A DNA stretch of 51,668 nt from Geobacillus jurassicus NBRC 107829 (GCF_001544315.1 NZ_BCQG01000024.1:1-51668); one strand, 5' to 3'; shown: positions 1-8,573, counted from the first letter of the stretch. Notes: a model not told the origin generated them from the sequence alone. Made by a program: numbers and translations.

Positions 1-432
1 TTGCTTCAAACCATCCCAGCTAATCGATTATTATGGATAGGAATGATGTTTATTGGCGTATGGATGGCGGGTATTGTGCCTTTGAACGTGTTCGTCCATA
101 ATTGGGGGGATTTTCCTCTCTATACTTGGTGCACCATGGTAGGAGTATTGAATGCGTTGGTGAATGTGCCGATTAATAGTTTGTTTATCTCTATTGTGCC
201 GCAAGAATTAAGGGGTAGAGGTTCTGCTTTAATGACGACGTTCTCCAATTTTCCCATAATGCTAGGAATCATTATAGGCGGTTGGTATGCCGATGTGATC
301 GGAAGTGTTTACGCAACCGCAACGAGCGGCATCTTGCTCGTACTGACAACTTGTACTTATCCACTCTTCCAAGGATATCGACAATTGAGCCAAGTTGCAT
401 TCAACACAGAAAGGAGCAGCATAGAAGGATGA
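1..432 (+). CDS. MFS transporter, C-terminal part (cut by window edge)
   Basis: The reading frame is open at the window edge and encodes the last ~143 residues of a polytopic membrane protein. Four hydrophobic stretches are visible, with the loop motif PQELRGRGSALMTTF, which resembles the cytoplasmic loop of major facilitator permeases. Substrate cannot be told. The stop overlaps the start of the following regulator (ATGA at 429-432), so the two were co-transcribed and translationally coupled, suggesting that the regulator controlled this transporter. The apparent TTG start at base 1 is probably only the edge of the sequence and not a true start. Confidence 0.7.
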   Translation: MLQTIPANRLLWIGMMFIGVWMAGIVPLNVFVHNWGDFPLYTWCTMVGVLNALVNVPINSLFISIVPQELRGRGSALMTTFSNFPIMLGIIIGGWYADVIGSVYATATSGILLVLTTCTYPLFQGYRQLSQVAFNTERSSIEG

Positions 433-768
433 AAGAATTAAGTGATTTGGAATTGGCCAAAATCTTGATTAACCCAAAACGAAACAAAATTTTGGACTTA
501 ACGAAAAACGATGCCTTAACGGTGAAGGAACTAGCGGAAAAATTAAATGAAAAACCATCGAGGCTATACTATCATGTCAAAAAAGTTAGAGGAATACGGC
601 CTATTAGAGGTTGCAGGCGAAAAGCAGGTCGGAAATTTAATTGAGAAATCCTATCGAAGAAATAACGAAATCGATACGAATGTGATTCTGAATGAGAAAA
701 TGATGTCAGAAAACAAATCAGAGCTCATTTTTCTGCCAAAAACCACGACTTGTATCAATGAGCCAGAA
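429..768 (+). pseudogene. Winged-helix (ArsR-like) regulator, frameshifted and truncated
   Basis: Starts at ATG 429, coupled to the transporter. The first ~50 residues form a winged-helix DNA-binding domain (LTVKELAEKLNEKPSRLYYHVKK). At an A-rich run (577-583) the frame is lost: the sensible continuation, LEEYGLLEVAGEKQVGNLIE, is in the next frame, so one extra base is present. The continued frame then runs into IS982-type sequence near 765, so the C-terminal half is missing. Two independent lesions make it a pseudogene. A sequencing error could explain the frameshift but not the truncation. Confidence 0.65.
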
Positions 769-1125
769 GGGCGGCTTTTCTTAATCCATTCTTCCCATGC
801 CCGGGATGGACGATGCTTTTGATTGTTTCGAGACGGTGTCCACAATGCCGCTTGGTGCTCTTCGTACAGCTTTCGTTGCAAGGTGCGGCTGATGTGCCCT
901 TTGTCTCCAAAGTTGTAGGGATGAGGAATTTGGGGCATGACCGTTTCTGCTGCTTTGACATCGTGGCAAGACGCTTCCGTTACAACATAGCCCATGGGCA
1001 ATCCTTGATTGGTCACTTGAAGGTGCAGCTTGAATCCGTAGTACCATTGTTTTTTGGAAGTGCAATAGACGAGTTCCGATCGTCATCCCGAAGCTCGCTG
1101 ATCTTCCGTATATATTAGACTTTTC
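755..1125 (-). pseudogene. IS982-family transposase fragment
   Basis: On the minus strand the frame reads SELVYCTSKKQWYYGFKLHL, then GLPMGYVVTEASCHDVKAAE, GDKGHIS and LWTPSRNNQKH, the central and C-terminal catalytic part of an IS982-type DDE transposase (D in the CHD region, D in GDKG). An in-frame TGA lies upstream of SELVYC (near 1090), both ends are missing, and no terminal inverted repeats were found, so this is an inactive relic. Its downstream edge truncates the winged-helix regulator. Family assignment is from remembered motif similarity. Confidence 0.6.
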
Positions 1126-1126
1126 C

Positions 1127-1450
1127 TTACATCTTACGAAATTTTGAAAATAGTCGTCTCCCTGCATAATACCCCGCTGCCCCAATATAAATCGGGACCA
1201 TAAAGACAAAAGAAGGATAAAAAGGAAGCGACGTAATCATTGCAATTCCTAAAACAACTGTCCAAACCCACTTCACTCCCCATCTTCTTTCAAAATAAGA
1301 AACAATCGCTTCTGTCACTGCACATATAAGCAAAATAGCCAATGCCGCAAACGGCAAAATGGCAACGATAAAAGCAAAATCGCTAAACAATGAGAGGGAA
1401 AGCGTGAACATGACAAACGCCAACAAAACCTCTGCAAAAAATTTTTTCAC
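1127..1450 (-). CDS. Small membrane protein, unknown function
   Basis: 107 residues from a GTG start at 1450 preceded by AAGGGG. Three or four hydrophobic segments cover most of the chain (about residues 8-25, 28-48, 60-78 and 80-97), ending in a basic tail (GRRLFSKFRKM) expected on the cytoplasmic side. I do not recognise a family. It sits alone between the IS982 relic and a dispersed repeat, so context gives no functional hint. The even spacing of hydrophobic segments and a good ribosome site support a real gene. Confidence 0.55.
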   Translation of the reverse strand: MKKFFAEVLLAFVMFTLSLSLFSDFAFIVAILPFAALAILLICAVTEAIVSYFERRWGVKWVWTVVLGIAMITSLPFYPSFVFMVPIYIGAAGYYAGRRLFSKFRKM

Positions 1451-1574
1451 TCATACTATCCCCTTATTATATAAAATTGCAATTTTGTTTTCCATGGCAT
1501 TGTTTGCTCTTCTTGTCACTGTGCCAGCTTGCCAGGTGATAAAGATGGGACATGGAGATCGGAAATTCTTTATT

Positions 1575-1695
1575 TATATAAGTTCAAATTTTGTTTTACA
1601 TCCAGCTGACTGCCTTCCGCGTTATACCATATCAGCTCGTATTGAGATGAAAGCAGAAACGAAAAATCGGAAATTCTTTATTGCAACTTATATAG
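1575..1695 (+). repeat. Dispersed repeat, copy A
   Basis: The 107 bp at 1589-1695 recur in inverted orientation at 39180-39286 with only about two mismatches. In this copy the block is bounded by the short inverted pair TATATAAGTT (1575-1584) and AACTTATATA (1685-1694). The 17-mer ATCGGAAATTCTTTATT occurs at both 1559 and 1667. The other copy splits a gene, so this is a mobile or formerly mobile sequence of unknown type. Confidence 0.75.
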
Positions 1696-1703
1696 ATGCA
1701 AAA

Positions 1704-2475
1704 TTACTTGCCCACTGCGATTTTTTTATTGGGGTACCAAGGAAATAAATAATTGACATTTGTGCCTGCAGCATCAGGATCAAATTGATAAAGAGTTTTC
1801 CACGTTCCCCCGTTATCTGACCTATAAATTTCATGCCAAGGATACTGATCATGGCTACCACTAATATAAGTAGCTCCGCTCTTTTGAATATTTAAACTGT
1901 AACTGTAATCAATATTTGGCGGAGCACCCATGTAAAACGGTAATCCAACAGAATGAGAAATTTGAAACTGTGCTTCGCCCGGTGTAATCCATTCCTTTAC
2001 AGCCGTTATACCTGAGGTCCCAGCATTTTGCCTCGCCAATTCGTTTGAACCACATGTGCCATTATCGTTTTTATTATAACGGATAGAATCTCTTGTGTAT
2101 TTTGAAAATCCATAGGATCCATCCTGCCAATAAATCGAGAGATCGATTCGAGTACGATATGTGCTAGCAGACGCGGAAAAATTCCGATTATCTCCCCCAT
2201 AGCAGTAACCGTCTGGCGCGGATATTTTAGCAGGCTTAATAAATGTTGTATTGCGATAAGAAGTTACGGGGTCAAACGCAAATGTTGAGAATGACTTGGA
2301 GAATTCCTGGAAATGTCGCAGCATCTTTCACATTTGTTGAGGGATCATTGCTTGTTCGAATTCCAAATCAGCTTTCTGTAAGTGAACATCCCTTGATCAA
2401 TGGTCCAAACGTATTAAACAGGTCAAACCATTATTACAGCTATCCCCTTTGTCGAACTATGATTTTTCCGCTCAT
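1704..2475 (-). pseudogene. Secreted DUF3238-like protein, frameshifted
   Basis: The conserved part (1704-2324) encodes about 200 residues with no membrane segment, including FAFDPVTSYRNTTFI, GGDNRNFSASASTYRTRIDL and GTWKTLYQFDPDAAGTNVNY. The GDNR...YRTR pattern recalls Bacillus DUF3238 extracellular proteins (from memory). A good AGGAGG site and ATG lie at 2473-2475, but that frame stops after 11 codons. Downstream protein-like stretches (FNTFGPLIKGCSLTES, NDPSTNVKDAATFPG) are spread over other frames and broken by stops until the long frame opens. At least two frameshifts and one stop are needed to join them, so I call a pseudogene; the ATG at 2324 has no good ribosome site. Confidence 0.5.
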
Positions 2476-2676
2476 GAAAATACACCTCCTCTATGCTTTT
2501 TGATAATTATGTTTTCTAAAAAAAAATGTCAAGCAGGATCGTTACTAAAAATTCGACATTACTTGACAAACAAGTTGAGATATCCTTCACGACGATGACA
2601 TCGTTGCTGCTGTTATAGTATCCAAAAATATTCCATATCACCTTATTTCATCACCAGACGCCGCCCATCGGCGCCG

Positions 2677-2923
2677 CATCTATATAGATGCAACGAAAGC
2701 GTTTAACATATCCTTGACGGAAAAGCGGCTTGTCCATTTTTGACTGTCGAAGGCAAGCCACAGGCTTGCCTCCGTCACGCCTTAGCGTGACGGAAGACCG
2801 AACAACGACCCGCTTCACAGACCCATACATGGGTCTGGAAGCGGCGTTGTTCGGTCACCCGACAGTCGATCCAATGACCGGTAAAAGCTATAAATGTTAA
2901 AGCTTTAAATTGCATCTATATAA
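2677..2923. repeat. MITE-like element with nested hairpins
   Basis: Imperfect terminal inverted repeats of about 27 bp lie at 2683-2709 and 2894-2920 (outer motif TATAGATGCAA / TTGCATCTATA). Between them is a multi-branched fold: GACTGTCG / CGACAGTC closes small hairpins (GGCAAGCC/GGCTTGCC and CGTCACGC/GCGTGACG) and one long hairpin at about 2797-2858 (GACCGAACAACG / CGTTGTTCGGTC). There is no coding capacity. It fills the 2476-3027 gap between the secreted-protein pseudogene and moaA. Confidence 0.6.
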
Positions 2924-3027
2924 AGCTTATCAAGTGAGCGAAAATACGACGTAAATGATCAGAACCGAAATAAGATGAAGGGGCAAATACACTGATTTCA
3001 CTATATGAAAGAGCGCCCCACTTCTCC

Positions 3028-4053
3028 TCATCCCCCAATATACGACATCTCAATTTTCCGCTGTTGTTTTGCCGTTTCTGCCGTCCGTTCTTCCGAATAG
3101 CGGTCCGTCCGTTGGCTCCAGATGGCGGCAATCAGCGCCTTCAGCTCCTCTTTTCCCGCGCCGGCGCGCAGCTTGTCTTTGAGTGACACGCCTTGAGAGG
3201 CAAACAAGCACGTATACAGCTTGCCATCCGCGGAAATGCGCGCCCTTGTGCAGCTCCGGCAAAACGTTTCCGTCACCGAAGCGATAAAGCCGACTTCCAC
3301 GTTCGTGCCGACGTAGCGATAGCGGCTCGCCACTTCGCCGAAGTACTCCTTTTCCACCGGCTCGAGCGGGTGCATGGCGTTGATTTGCTCATACATCTCT
3401 TTTTTTGTCACCACATGTGAAAAATCCCAACCATTTGTCGTGCCGACATCCATAAATTCAATAAAACGGAGCGGAATGCCCGAGTCTTTAAAGTACGCCG
3501 CCATCGGAACGATTTGCGAGTCGTTCCACCCTTTTTTCACAACCATGTTCACTTTCACGCCAAGCCCTGCCTCCCGTGCCGCTTCAATGCCTTTCAACAC
3601 CGGAGCGACGCGGACGCCGACGCCGTTCATGTTGCGAAAAATGTCATCGTCCAACGCATCAAGGCTGACGTTGACGCGCTTCAACCCGGCCGCTTTCAAC
3701 CGTTTCGCCCATTTTACTAAATGGATGCCGTTTGTCGTGAGGGCAATGTCCCGCAATCCGGGAATCATGGACAGCCGCTCAATGAGCGCATCAAGGTCGC
3801 GCCGAAGCAGCGGCTCCCCGCCGGTCAGGCGGACTTTTTCGACGCCAAGCTCGACAAAACATTCGGCCAAGCGCACCATCTCATCGACCGTTAATAGCTG
3901 ATCTTCCGTCAAGAAGCGAAAATTCGGCCCGAACACCTCAGCCGGCATGCAATAGACGCAGCGAAAATTGCATTGGTCGGTGACCGACAACCGCAAATCG
4001 CGAAGCGGGCGGGCGAGGCGGTCGGTGATCTTCATCCGGTCGCGCTCTTCCAT
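3028..4053 (-). CDS. moaA: GTP 3',8-cyclase (molybdenum cofactor synthesis)
   Basis: 341-residue radical SAM enzyme that rearranges GTP to 3',8-cyclo-dihydro-GTP, the first step of molybdopterin synthesis, in the cytoplasm. The N-terminal [4Fe-4S] motif CNFRCVYC (residues ~29-36), LTGGEPLLR, the second cysteine set CRSCTRAR plus CLFAS, and the C-terminal Gly-Gly of SYIGG are all present, so the enzyme looks complete. The start at 4053 is chosen because GGAGGG lies just before it; an upstream in-frame ATG lacks a site. It follows modB by 58 bp in the same operon under an Fnr box, implying a role in anaerobic nitrate reductase maturation. Confidence 0.95.
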   Translation of the reverse strand: MEERDRMKITDRLARPLRDLRLSVTDQCNFRCVYCMPAEVFGPNFRFLTEDQLLTVDEMVRLAECFVELGVEKVRLTGGEPLLRRDLDALIERLSMIPGLRDIALTTNGIHLVKWAKRLKAAGLKRVNVSLDALDDDIFRNMNGVGVRVAPVLKGIEAAREAGLGVKVNMVVKKGWNDSQIVPMAAYFKDSGIPLRFIEFMDVGTTNGWDFSHVVTKKEMYEQINAMHPLEPVEKEYFGEVASRYRYVGTNVEVGFIASVTETFCRSCTRARISADGKLYTCLFASQGVSLKDKLRAGAGKEELKALIAAIWSQRTDRYSEERTAETAKQQRKIEMSYIGG

Positions 4054-4111
4054 GGCGCTCCCTCCTTTCCCTTTCATGGGCCGCGTGATTTTCAAACGGC
4101 CTGTTCCTCTA

Positions 4112-4771
4112 TCATTGCAAACGGCTCAGTTTGGTCACACACGCCAATAAACTGAATGATAACCCGATCGTGACCGCCACCCATGCCCACGCTAGCTCCA
4201 TCCGCCCCGACTCCATCGCCATATAGACAGCAGTCGGGATCGTTTGCGTTTTCCCTGGGATGTTGCCGGCAAACATGAGCGTCGCGCCGAACTCCCCGAG
4301 ACTGCGGGCAAACGACAGCACGACCCCAGATAATAGCGCGTTTTTCGCAAGCGGCAGGGAAATATGCCAAAACACTTGGCGCTCATTCGCCCCATCGATG
4401 CGCGCCGCTCCTTCGATCGTCGGATCGACTGCTTCGAGCCCCGCTTTCGCCGCTTGGTACATGAGCGGGAACGACACGACAACAGCAGCCAGCACCGCTG
4501 CGCTGAAGGTAAACAGTACAGTTGTATGAAACCAAGTCTCGATCCACTGCCCGACCGGGCTATGCCGGCCAAACAGCACAACAAGCAAAAACCCGACGAC
4601 CGACGGCGGCAGCACCAACGGCAGCATAAACACCGTCTCAACGATCATCTTCCCTCGAAACCGGCGGCGCGCCATCCGCCTCGCTGCTGTCGTCCCAAGG
4701 ATGGCGACGATCAAACCGGCGAGAAGGGACACCTTTATTGACAACCATACGGGTGACCAAAAATCCGTCAT
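4112..4771 (-). CDS. modB: Molybdate ABC transporter permease ModB
   Basis: 219 residues with about five membrane segments. The EAA-like loop of ABC importer permeases is visible ([22 protein letters not shown]), followed by [21 protein letters not shown], characteristic of ModB. It moves molybdate delivered by the binding protein ModA and powered by ModC. Neither modA nor modC is next to it, so partners must be encoded elsewhere. The start at 4771 gives the usual ModB length and follows AGAGAGG. First gene of modB-moaA, preceded by a perfect TGTGA-N6-TCACA box and a TATAGT -10. Confidence 0.9.
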   Translation of the reverse strand: MTDFWSPVWLSIKVSLLAGLIVAILGTTAARRMARRRFRGKMIVETVFMLPLVLPPSVVGFLLVVLFGRHSPVGQWIETWFHTTVLFTFSAAVLAAVVVSFPLMYQAAKAGLEAVDPTIEGAARIDGANERQVFWHISLPLAKNALLSGVVLSFARSLGEFGATLMFAGNIPGKTQTIPTAVYMAMESGRMELAWAWVAVTIGLSFSLLACVTKLSRLQ

Positions 4772-4805
4772 AGATAATGGGCCTCTCTTTGCATCGTCTC
4801 TATTC

Positions 4806-4848
4806 ACTATACGAAACTGTTCAATTGCTTGCTGTGACACTGTTCACA
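4806..4848 (-). promoter_or_regulatory. Fnr-box promoter of modB-moaA
   Basis: TGTGACACTGTTCACA (4833-4848) is a perfect TGTGA-N6-TCACA site. The -10 hexamer TATAGT on the minus strand (4811 to 4806) predicts a start near 4799, placing the box centre at about -41.5, the class II activator position. Confidence 0.75.
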
Positions 4849-4891
4849 TTGATTGTATCATATGAGCGGGGAAATCCGGCTTAGAAAAATT

Positions 4892-4907
4892 TGTGACCAT
4901 GTGCACA
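4892..4907. promoter_or_regulatory. Additional Fnr-type box
   Basis: TGTGACCATGTGCACA matches the Fnr consensus in 9 of 10 half-site positions. It lies in the modB-fnr divergent region but no -10 sits at the class II distance on either side, so it may be an upstream auxiliary or repressing site. Confidence 0.5.
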
Positions 4908-4920
4908 AAAATCGGCCAAT

Positions 4921-4963
4921 GGTGATTTTTTTCACTCTGTTTCCACTGTGATGTTTTTAAAAT
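4921..4963 (+). promoter_or_regulatory. Fnr-box promoter of fnr (autoregulation)
   Basis: GGTGATTTTTTTCACT (4921-4936) is an imperfect Fnr box; the -10 TAAAAT at 4958-4963 predicts a start near 4970, again about 41.5 bp downstream of the box centre. This implies that Fnr activates its own gene. Confidence 0.6.
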
Positions 4964-4994
4964 AGAAATAGCTGAACAAATGGAGGTGTCCATC

Positions 4995-5705
4995 ATGGAA
5001 GGACAAATCCGCAAAGCGTCGAACCGTGATTTTTCCCATTTGCGCGCTTTGCTGCAATCGTCCAAAAAAGTGATTCCGCTGCGCAAGCACTCGTTTTTGT
5101 TCCAAGAAGGGATGTCAGCCAATGAGCTGTACTTGATCCTTTCCGGCAAAGTGCAAGTCAGCAAAATTTGCCCGGACGGAAAAGAAATGTGCTTCCGCAT
5201 TTGCGGAAGCGGAGAAATCGTCGGCGAGTTGACGCTGTTTACGAACGATCCGCGCTACTTATTGACCGCCAAAGTGATGGAATCGGGCGAAGCAGCGGTC
5301 ATGGATAAGAATGAATTAGAGGAGCAGCTGCTCGTCAATCCAACTCTTGCTCTTGAATATATGCGCTGGATGAGCAAGCATGCCCGGCGGACGCAGACGA
5401 AGTTCCGCGATTTGATTATGAACGGAAAAAAAGGCGCATTGTATTCTACGCTCATTCGCCTTTGCAACAGTTATGGCGTCCCGCTTGAGGACGGGAGCAT
5501 CTTCATCGACGTTTCGTTGAAAAACCAAGATTTAGCCAACTTTTGCGGCACGACGCGCGAAAGCGTCAATCGGATGCTCAACGCCTTGAAGCAGGAAGGG
5601 ATCATCTCGATAAAGCGGGGAAAAATCACGGTCCATGACCTGAACTATTTGAAAACGGAAATCCAGTGTGAAGACTGTCCGGCGGATATTTGTTGCATTG
5701 AGTGA
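4995..5705 (+). CDS. fnr: Fnr-type anaerobic transcription regulator
   Basis: 236-residue Crp/Fnr-family activator. Residues ~25-130 form the cyclic-nucleotide-like beta roll (LYLILSGKVQVSK, GEIVGELTLF); ~170-215 is the helix-turn-helix (LANFCGTTRESVNRMLNALKQEG). The C-terminal cysteines C225, C228 and C233/C234 (CEDCPADICC) match the [4Fe-4S] ligand spacing of Bacillus subtilis Fnr, which unlike E. coli FNR has its cluster at the C-terminus; oxygen destroys the cluster and inactivates the protein. ATG 4995 is chosen for its GGAGG; an ATG 15 bases earlier is poorer. Divergent from modB, with its own box, and likely master of the island. Confidence 0.93.
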   Translation: MEGQIRKASNRDFSHLRALLQSSKKVIPLRKHSFLFQEGMSANELYLILSGKVQVSKICPDGKEMCFRICGSGEIVGELTLFTNDPRYLLTAKVMESGEAAVMDKNELEEQLLVNPTLALEYMRWMSKHARRTQTKFRDLIMNGKKGALYSTLIRLCNSYGVPLEDGSIFIDVSLKNQDLANFCGTTRESVNRMLNALKQEGIISIKRGKITVHDLNYLKTEIQCEDCPADICCIE

Positions 5706-5796
5706 GCGGAGCGCCATGGCTAAGGGAAGAGAACGTCTACCCGATCGTTTCCCATGGCCAAAGCAACGACCAAGCCATTTTGGCGCGCTGATTGGA

Positions 5797-5850
5797 AGAG
5801 CGCCCGATCAGCCGTTGTTCGCGGCCTGCCGGACGCTCTCTTTTTCTTTT
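5797..5850 (+). terminator. Possible terminator after fnr
   Basis: AGAGCG (5797-5802) pairs with CGCTCT (5834-5839), enclosing a GC-rich loop that can fold further (GCTGAT/ATCAGC nearby), followed by the T-rich run TTTTTCTTTT. It would end the fnr transcript. Confidence 0.45.
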
Positions 5851-5853
5851 AAA

Positions 5854-5902
5854 TGTGATGTGAATCACTTCTTTTTCTTTTCGCCGCGATATAATTAAGA
5901 AT
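5854..5902 (+). promoter_or_regulatory. Orphan Fnr-box promoter facing nirK antisense
   Basis: TGTGATGTGAATCACT (5854-5869) is followed by a perfect TATAAT (5890-5895), predicting a start near 5902 with the box centre at about -41. It points rightward, but the next gene to the right, nirK, is on the other strand. No -10 at the right distance is seen leftward. The transcript would be a short RNA or a nirK 3'-antisense RNA. Confidence 0.55.
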
Positions 5903-5924
5903 CATAAGGCTTTGGGCGGCATCA

Positions 5925-5947
5925 ATCCCGTTTTGGGAGAACGGGAT
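5925..5947. terminator. Hairpin at the nirK 3' end
   Basis: ATCCCGTT (5925-5932) pairs perfectly with AACGGGAT (5940-5947) around a 7-base loop, just after the nirK stop. There is no T-run on either strand, so it may be a 3' stabilising or processed stem and not a classical terminator. Confidence 0.4.
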
Positions 5948-5951
5948 GTGG

Positions 5952-7010
5952 TCAATGCCCGCTCGCTTCCGTGCCGTCGTCTTCGCCGGTTTCAGTCACT
6001 TTCAGTATGGCGACGGCTCCTTTTTGTGCGTCATTGAACTGGTGAGTGACGATCGGATATGTTCCCGGTTTGGTGACGGTAAATTCGACGACCGCACCAC
6101 CGCTTGCCGGAAGCATCACCGTTTGCATCCCTTTCAGATGATTGTTCGGGTTGCCGTCAAGGTATACATCATCCAACACCGTCCCGACAACGTGGAACGA
6201 GCTCACTTCGTTCGGACCGACGTTGTTGACATACAAGCGGATTTTCTCACCGACTTTCGCAAGCAGCGGTTTTTCTTTCAGCGTAAACGTATCGCCGTTC
6301 GTATTCGGATCGCCAGGTTTGAGCGCCTTTGTCGAGAAGACGACGTAGCTTGGCACGCCGTTTTGGAAATCGTTCATATCGTTATATTTGTACCACTCGT
6401 TTTGGATAAGCACATATTCGCGGTCGACTTCTTGATCGGTCGGGTAGCCGTTTTTCGGCTTGACGATGATCACGCCGTGCATGCCGTTGGCGATATGTTG
6501 CAAGACCGGCTTTGTGCCGCAATGGTACATGAATACGCCAGGATTATTCGCTGGGTACGTAAACGTTCCCGATTTTCCCGGCATCACATCGATAAAGTCT
6601 TTTGATGGTGCGGCATGGACGGCATGGAAATCCATGCTGTGCGGGATGACGGGGTCCATGTTTTTCAACGTAAAGTGGATCGTATCCCCTTCATTGACGA
6701 CGACGAGCGGTCCAGGCGCTTGGCCGTTGAATGTCCATGCCTTATACGTTTTTCCTTTGTCGATTTCAATGTCAGTAATTTGCGCCGTCATTTCGACGCG
6801 GACGTCATGCGGACCGATCCGTTCTAATTTTAACGGTACTGGCGCTTGGTTGACTCCTTTGTGCGCCGCTAACACGTCCGCGGCAGACTGTTGCGCTGAC
6901 GTCCCATTTTTGTTTTCTGCCTGCGCCTCTCCTCCTCCGTTGTTGCTGCATGCTGCCAAAAGCGACGCAGCCAACGCAACTGACAACAACGTAGACACAT
7001 TTCGTTTCAC
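5952..7010 (-). CDS. nirK: Copper-containing nitrite reductase (NO-forming), lipoprotein
   Basis: 352-residue precursor. The signal peptide ends in the lipobox LLAAC (Cys21), so the enzyme is anchored to the outer face of the membrane. Two cupredoxin domains follow. Ligands visible: PHSMDFHAVH (type 1 His and type 2 His), MYHCGT (type 2 His, type 1 Cys), QHIANGMHG (type 1 His and Met) and THQFNDAQKG (type 2 His). It reduces nitrite to nitric oxide, the key denitrification step. GTG start at 7010 with GGGGGAG upstream. Monocistronic, with a class II Fnr box upstream; convergent with fnr. NO made here is removed by the qNor encoded at 22.9 kb. Confidence 0.96.
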   Translation of the reverse strand: MKRNVSTLLSVALAASLLAACSNNGGGEAQAENKNGTSAQQSAADVLAAHKGVNQAPVPLKLERIGPHDVRVEMTAQITDIEIDKGKTYKAWTFNGQAPGPLVVVNEGDTIHFTLKNMDPVIPHSMDFHAVHAAPSKDFIDVMPGKSGTFTYPANNPGVFMYHCGTKPVLQHIANGMHGVIIVKPKNGYPTDQEVDREYVLIQNEWYKYNDMNDFQNGVPSYVVFSTKALKPGDPNTNGDTFTLKEKPLLAKVGEKIRLYVNNVGPNEVSSFHVVGTVLDDVYLDGNPNNHLKGMQTVMLPASGGAVVEFTVTKPGTYPIVTHQFNDAQKGAVAILKVTETGEDDGTEASGH

Positions 7011-7048
7011 CGTTTTCTCCCCCTTCAGGTGATTTGATTTACACCTTC

Positions 7049-7091
7049 AGCGTACGCCATTTCTGCCTTTCCCCTAGTGATTTGTATCACC
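7049..7091 (-). promoter_or_regulatory. Fnr-box promoter of nirK
   Basis: AGTGATTTGTATCACC (7076-7091) is a palindromic Fnr-type box; TACGCT at 7054 to 7049 on the minus strand is the -10 candidate and gives a start near 7042, box centre about -41.5. Confidence 0.65.
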
Positions 7092-7251
7092 AAGGAGCGG
7101 CCATGTTTGAAGGGTTTGTGAAATAATGAGCAATAAATATTCGCAATGTAGCAACCGTAACGAATGTAGCCCTATTCACTAACGGAAAACGACCTTCCTC
7201 TTTGCGGATCGCCATTTTCCATCCTTTCGTTGGGCTTGCACCTCCGCAAAC

Positions 7252-7289
7252 CAAAAAGAGGCCAAAAGCGTACGCTTTTGACCTCTTTG
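7252..7289 (-). terminator. Rho-independent terminator of narK
   Basis: Near-perfect stem AAAGAGGTCAAAAGCG / CGCTTTTGGCCTCTTT on the minus strand followed by T residues, starting 17 bases after the narK stop. Confidence 0.85.
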
Positions 7290-7305
7290 GATCTGGCATC
7301 GGATT

Positions 7306-8481
7306 TTACGATGCGTATCGCTTCGCCGGTTCGCCCGCTTTTTTGCCAAATACAAGCCGATTCAGCAAGAAGCAGATAAGGGTAAACAAGCTAAGAAGCA
7401 GAAAACCGAGCACATACGAACCTGTCGCATCTTTGATGATCCCCATGACAATCGGCGGGAAAAAGCCGCCGAGTCCTCCCCAAGCGCCGACAAGTCCGGT
7501 GACGGCGCCCGTTTCCGCCGGGAACAGCTGCGGCACGAGCTTGAAGACCGCGCCGTTGCCCAGCCCGGACATCACGGCGACAAGCAGGCAAGCCGCTGTC
7601 ATCACCCAAATGTTCCCCATTCCGAACGCGATCGCCAACGCGCCGATCGTCATACCGGCGTACACAAATGCCAACACCCGCTCAGCACCAATTTTATCGC
7701 CGAGGTAACCGCCGATCGGCCGTGCAAGCGTCGCGATGACCGTAAACCCGGCCGCGCGCATCCCGGCATCCACTGGCGTTAACCCATACAAGTCAACGAG
7801 AAGCGACGGCAAGTAAATGCCGAAAGCGACAAACGCTCCAAACGTGACGAAGTAAAAGAGCGACAGCGTCCATGTATGTTTATATTTCAATACCGCCAGC
7901 GATTCGCGCACCGTTTTTTGGTGCTTCGGCTTCGGCATATCCGGTGTGAAAAACCAAACGAGAACGAGCATGATGACAACCGGAATGATCATCCCCCAAA
8001 ACGCCCACGGCACCCCAAACACCGCAGCAATCGACGGAACGGAAAACGTTGCGACCGCCGTGCCGAAGTTCCCCATCGCGTTGATCCCAAGCGCTGTCCC
8101 TTGCTTTTCCGGCGGGGTTAAACGCGACACGAACGTCACGGAAATGGCGAACGACGTTCCCGCCATGCCGATGAAAAACGCCCAAAACAGAAGCATCGCA
8201 TACGAATCCGCAAACCCTGCGCCAACAAGCGGAATGATGAGAAACAGCAGCAGCAGCGAAAACAGCCTGCGCCCCCCGATCCGATCCGTCCAAATGCCGA
8301 GCGGCAAGCGCATGACCGAACCGAGCAACACCGGAATGGCGACTAAAATGCTTTTTTGCGTCGATGTCAGCCCGTACATTTCTTGAAACGTGCTCGCCAA
8401 CGGCGAAAACACGGCCCACACCGCGAACGAAAACATCATCGCCAGCGTCGTGATCGGCAGCAACGCCTTTTGTTTATTCAT
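7306..8481 (-). CDS. narK: Nitrate/nitrite transporter (MFS, NarK family)
   Basis: 391 residues, 12 membrane segments, of the nitrate/nitrite porter branch of the major facilitator superfamily. Visible marks: LPLGIWTDRIGGRR (MFS loop 2-3 motif), the glycine-rich signatures GNFGTAVATF and GLGNGAVFKLVPQLFP, and ARPIGGYLGDKIG in the second half. It imports nitrate and/or exports nitrite across the membrane. ATG 8481 is preceded by GGGAGGGG; an in-frame upstream start at 8535 has none. It is monocistronic with its own Fnr box and terminator. In B. subtilis narK and fnr are one operon; here they are separated and nirK lies between. Confidence 0.93.
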   Translation of the reverse strand: MNKQKALLPITTLAMMFSFAVWAVFSPLASTFQEMYGLTSTQKSILVAIPVLLGSVMRLPLGIWTDRIGGRRLFSLLLLFLIIPLVGAGFADSYAMLLFWAFFIGMAGTSFAISVTFVSRLTPPEKQGTALGINAMGNFGTAVATFSVPSIAAVFGVPWAFWGMIIPVVIMLVLVWFFTPDMPKPKHQKTVRESLAVLKYKHTWTLSLFYFVTFGAFVAFGIYLPSLLVDLYGLTPVDAGMRAAGFTVIATLARPIGGYLGDKIGAERVLAFVYAGMTIGALAIAFGMGNIWVMTAACLLVAVMSGLGNGAVFKLVPQLFPAETGAVTGLVGAWGGLGGFFPPIVMGIIKDATGSYVLGFLLLSLFTLICFLLNRLVFGKKAGEPAKRYAS

Positions 8482-8530
8482 GAAAAGCCCCTCCCTAACT
8501 TTCAAAATATGTGGCTTTGTTTGTAATTCC

Positions 8531-8573
8531 ATCATACGCGGGCGGGGAAAATGGATTGGTGAGGTTTGTCACA
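8531..8573 (-). promoter_or_regulatory. Fnr-box promoter of narK
   Basis: GGTGAGGTTTGTCACA (8558-8573) with -10 TATGAT (8536 to 8531, minus strand) predicts a start near 8524 and a box centre at about -41.5. Confidence 0.65.

Noticed and set aside
5925-5947. Classical rho-independent terminator for nirK
   Set aside because: A good stem, but no T-run on either strand; reported only as a hairpin.
5946-6605. 219-codon plus-strand frame starting right after the orphan Fnr promoter
   Set aside because: It lies wholly antisense to nirK, has no ribosome site, and its translation (many H, F, R, D, V runs) looks like a reverse-strand shadow.
6460-7032. 190-codon plus-strand frame over the nirK 5' half
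   Set aside because: Antisense shadow without ribosome site; nirK copper ligands confirm the minus-strand frame.
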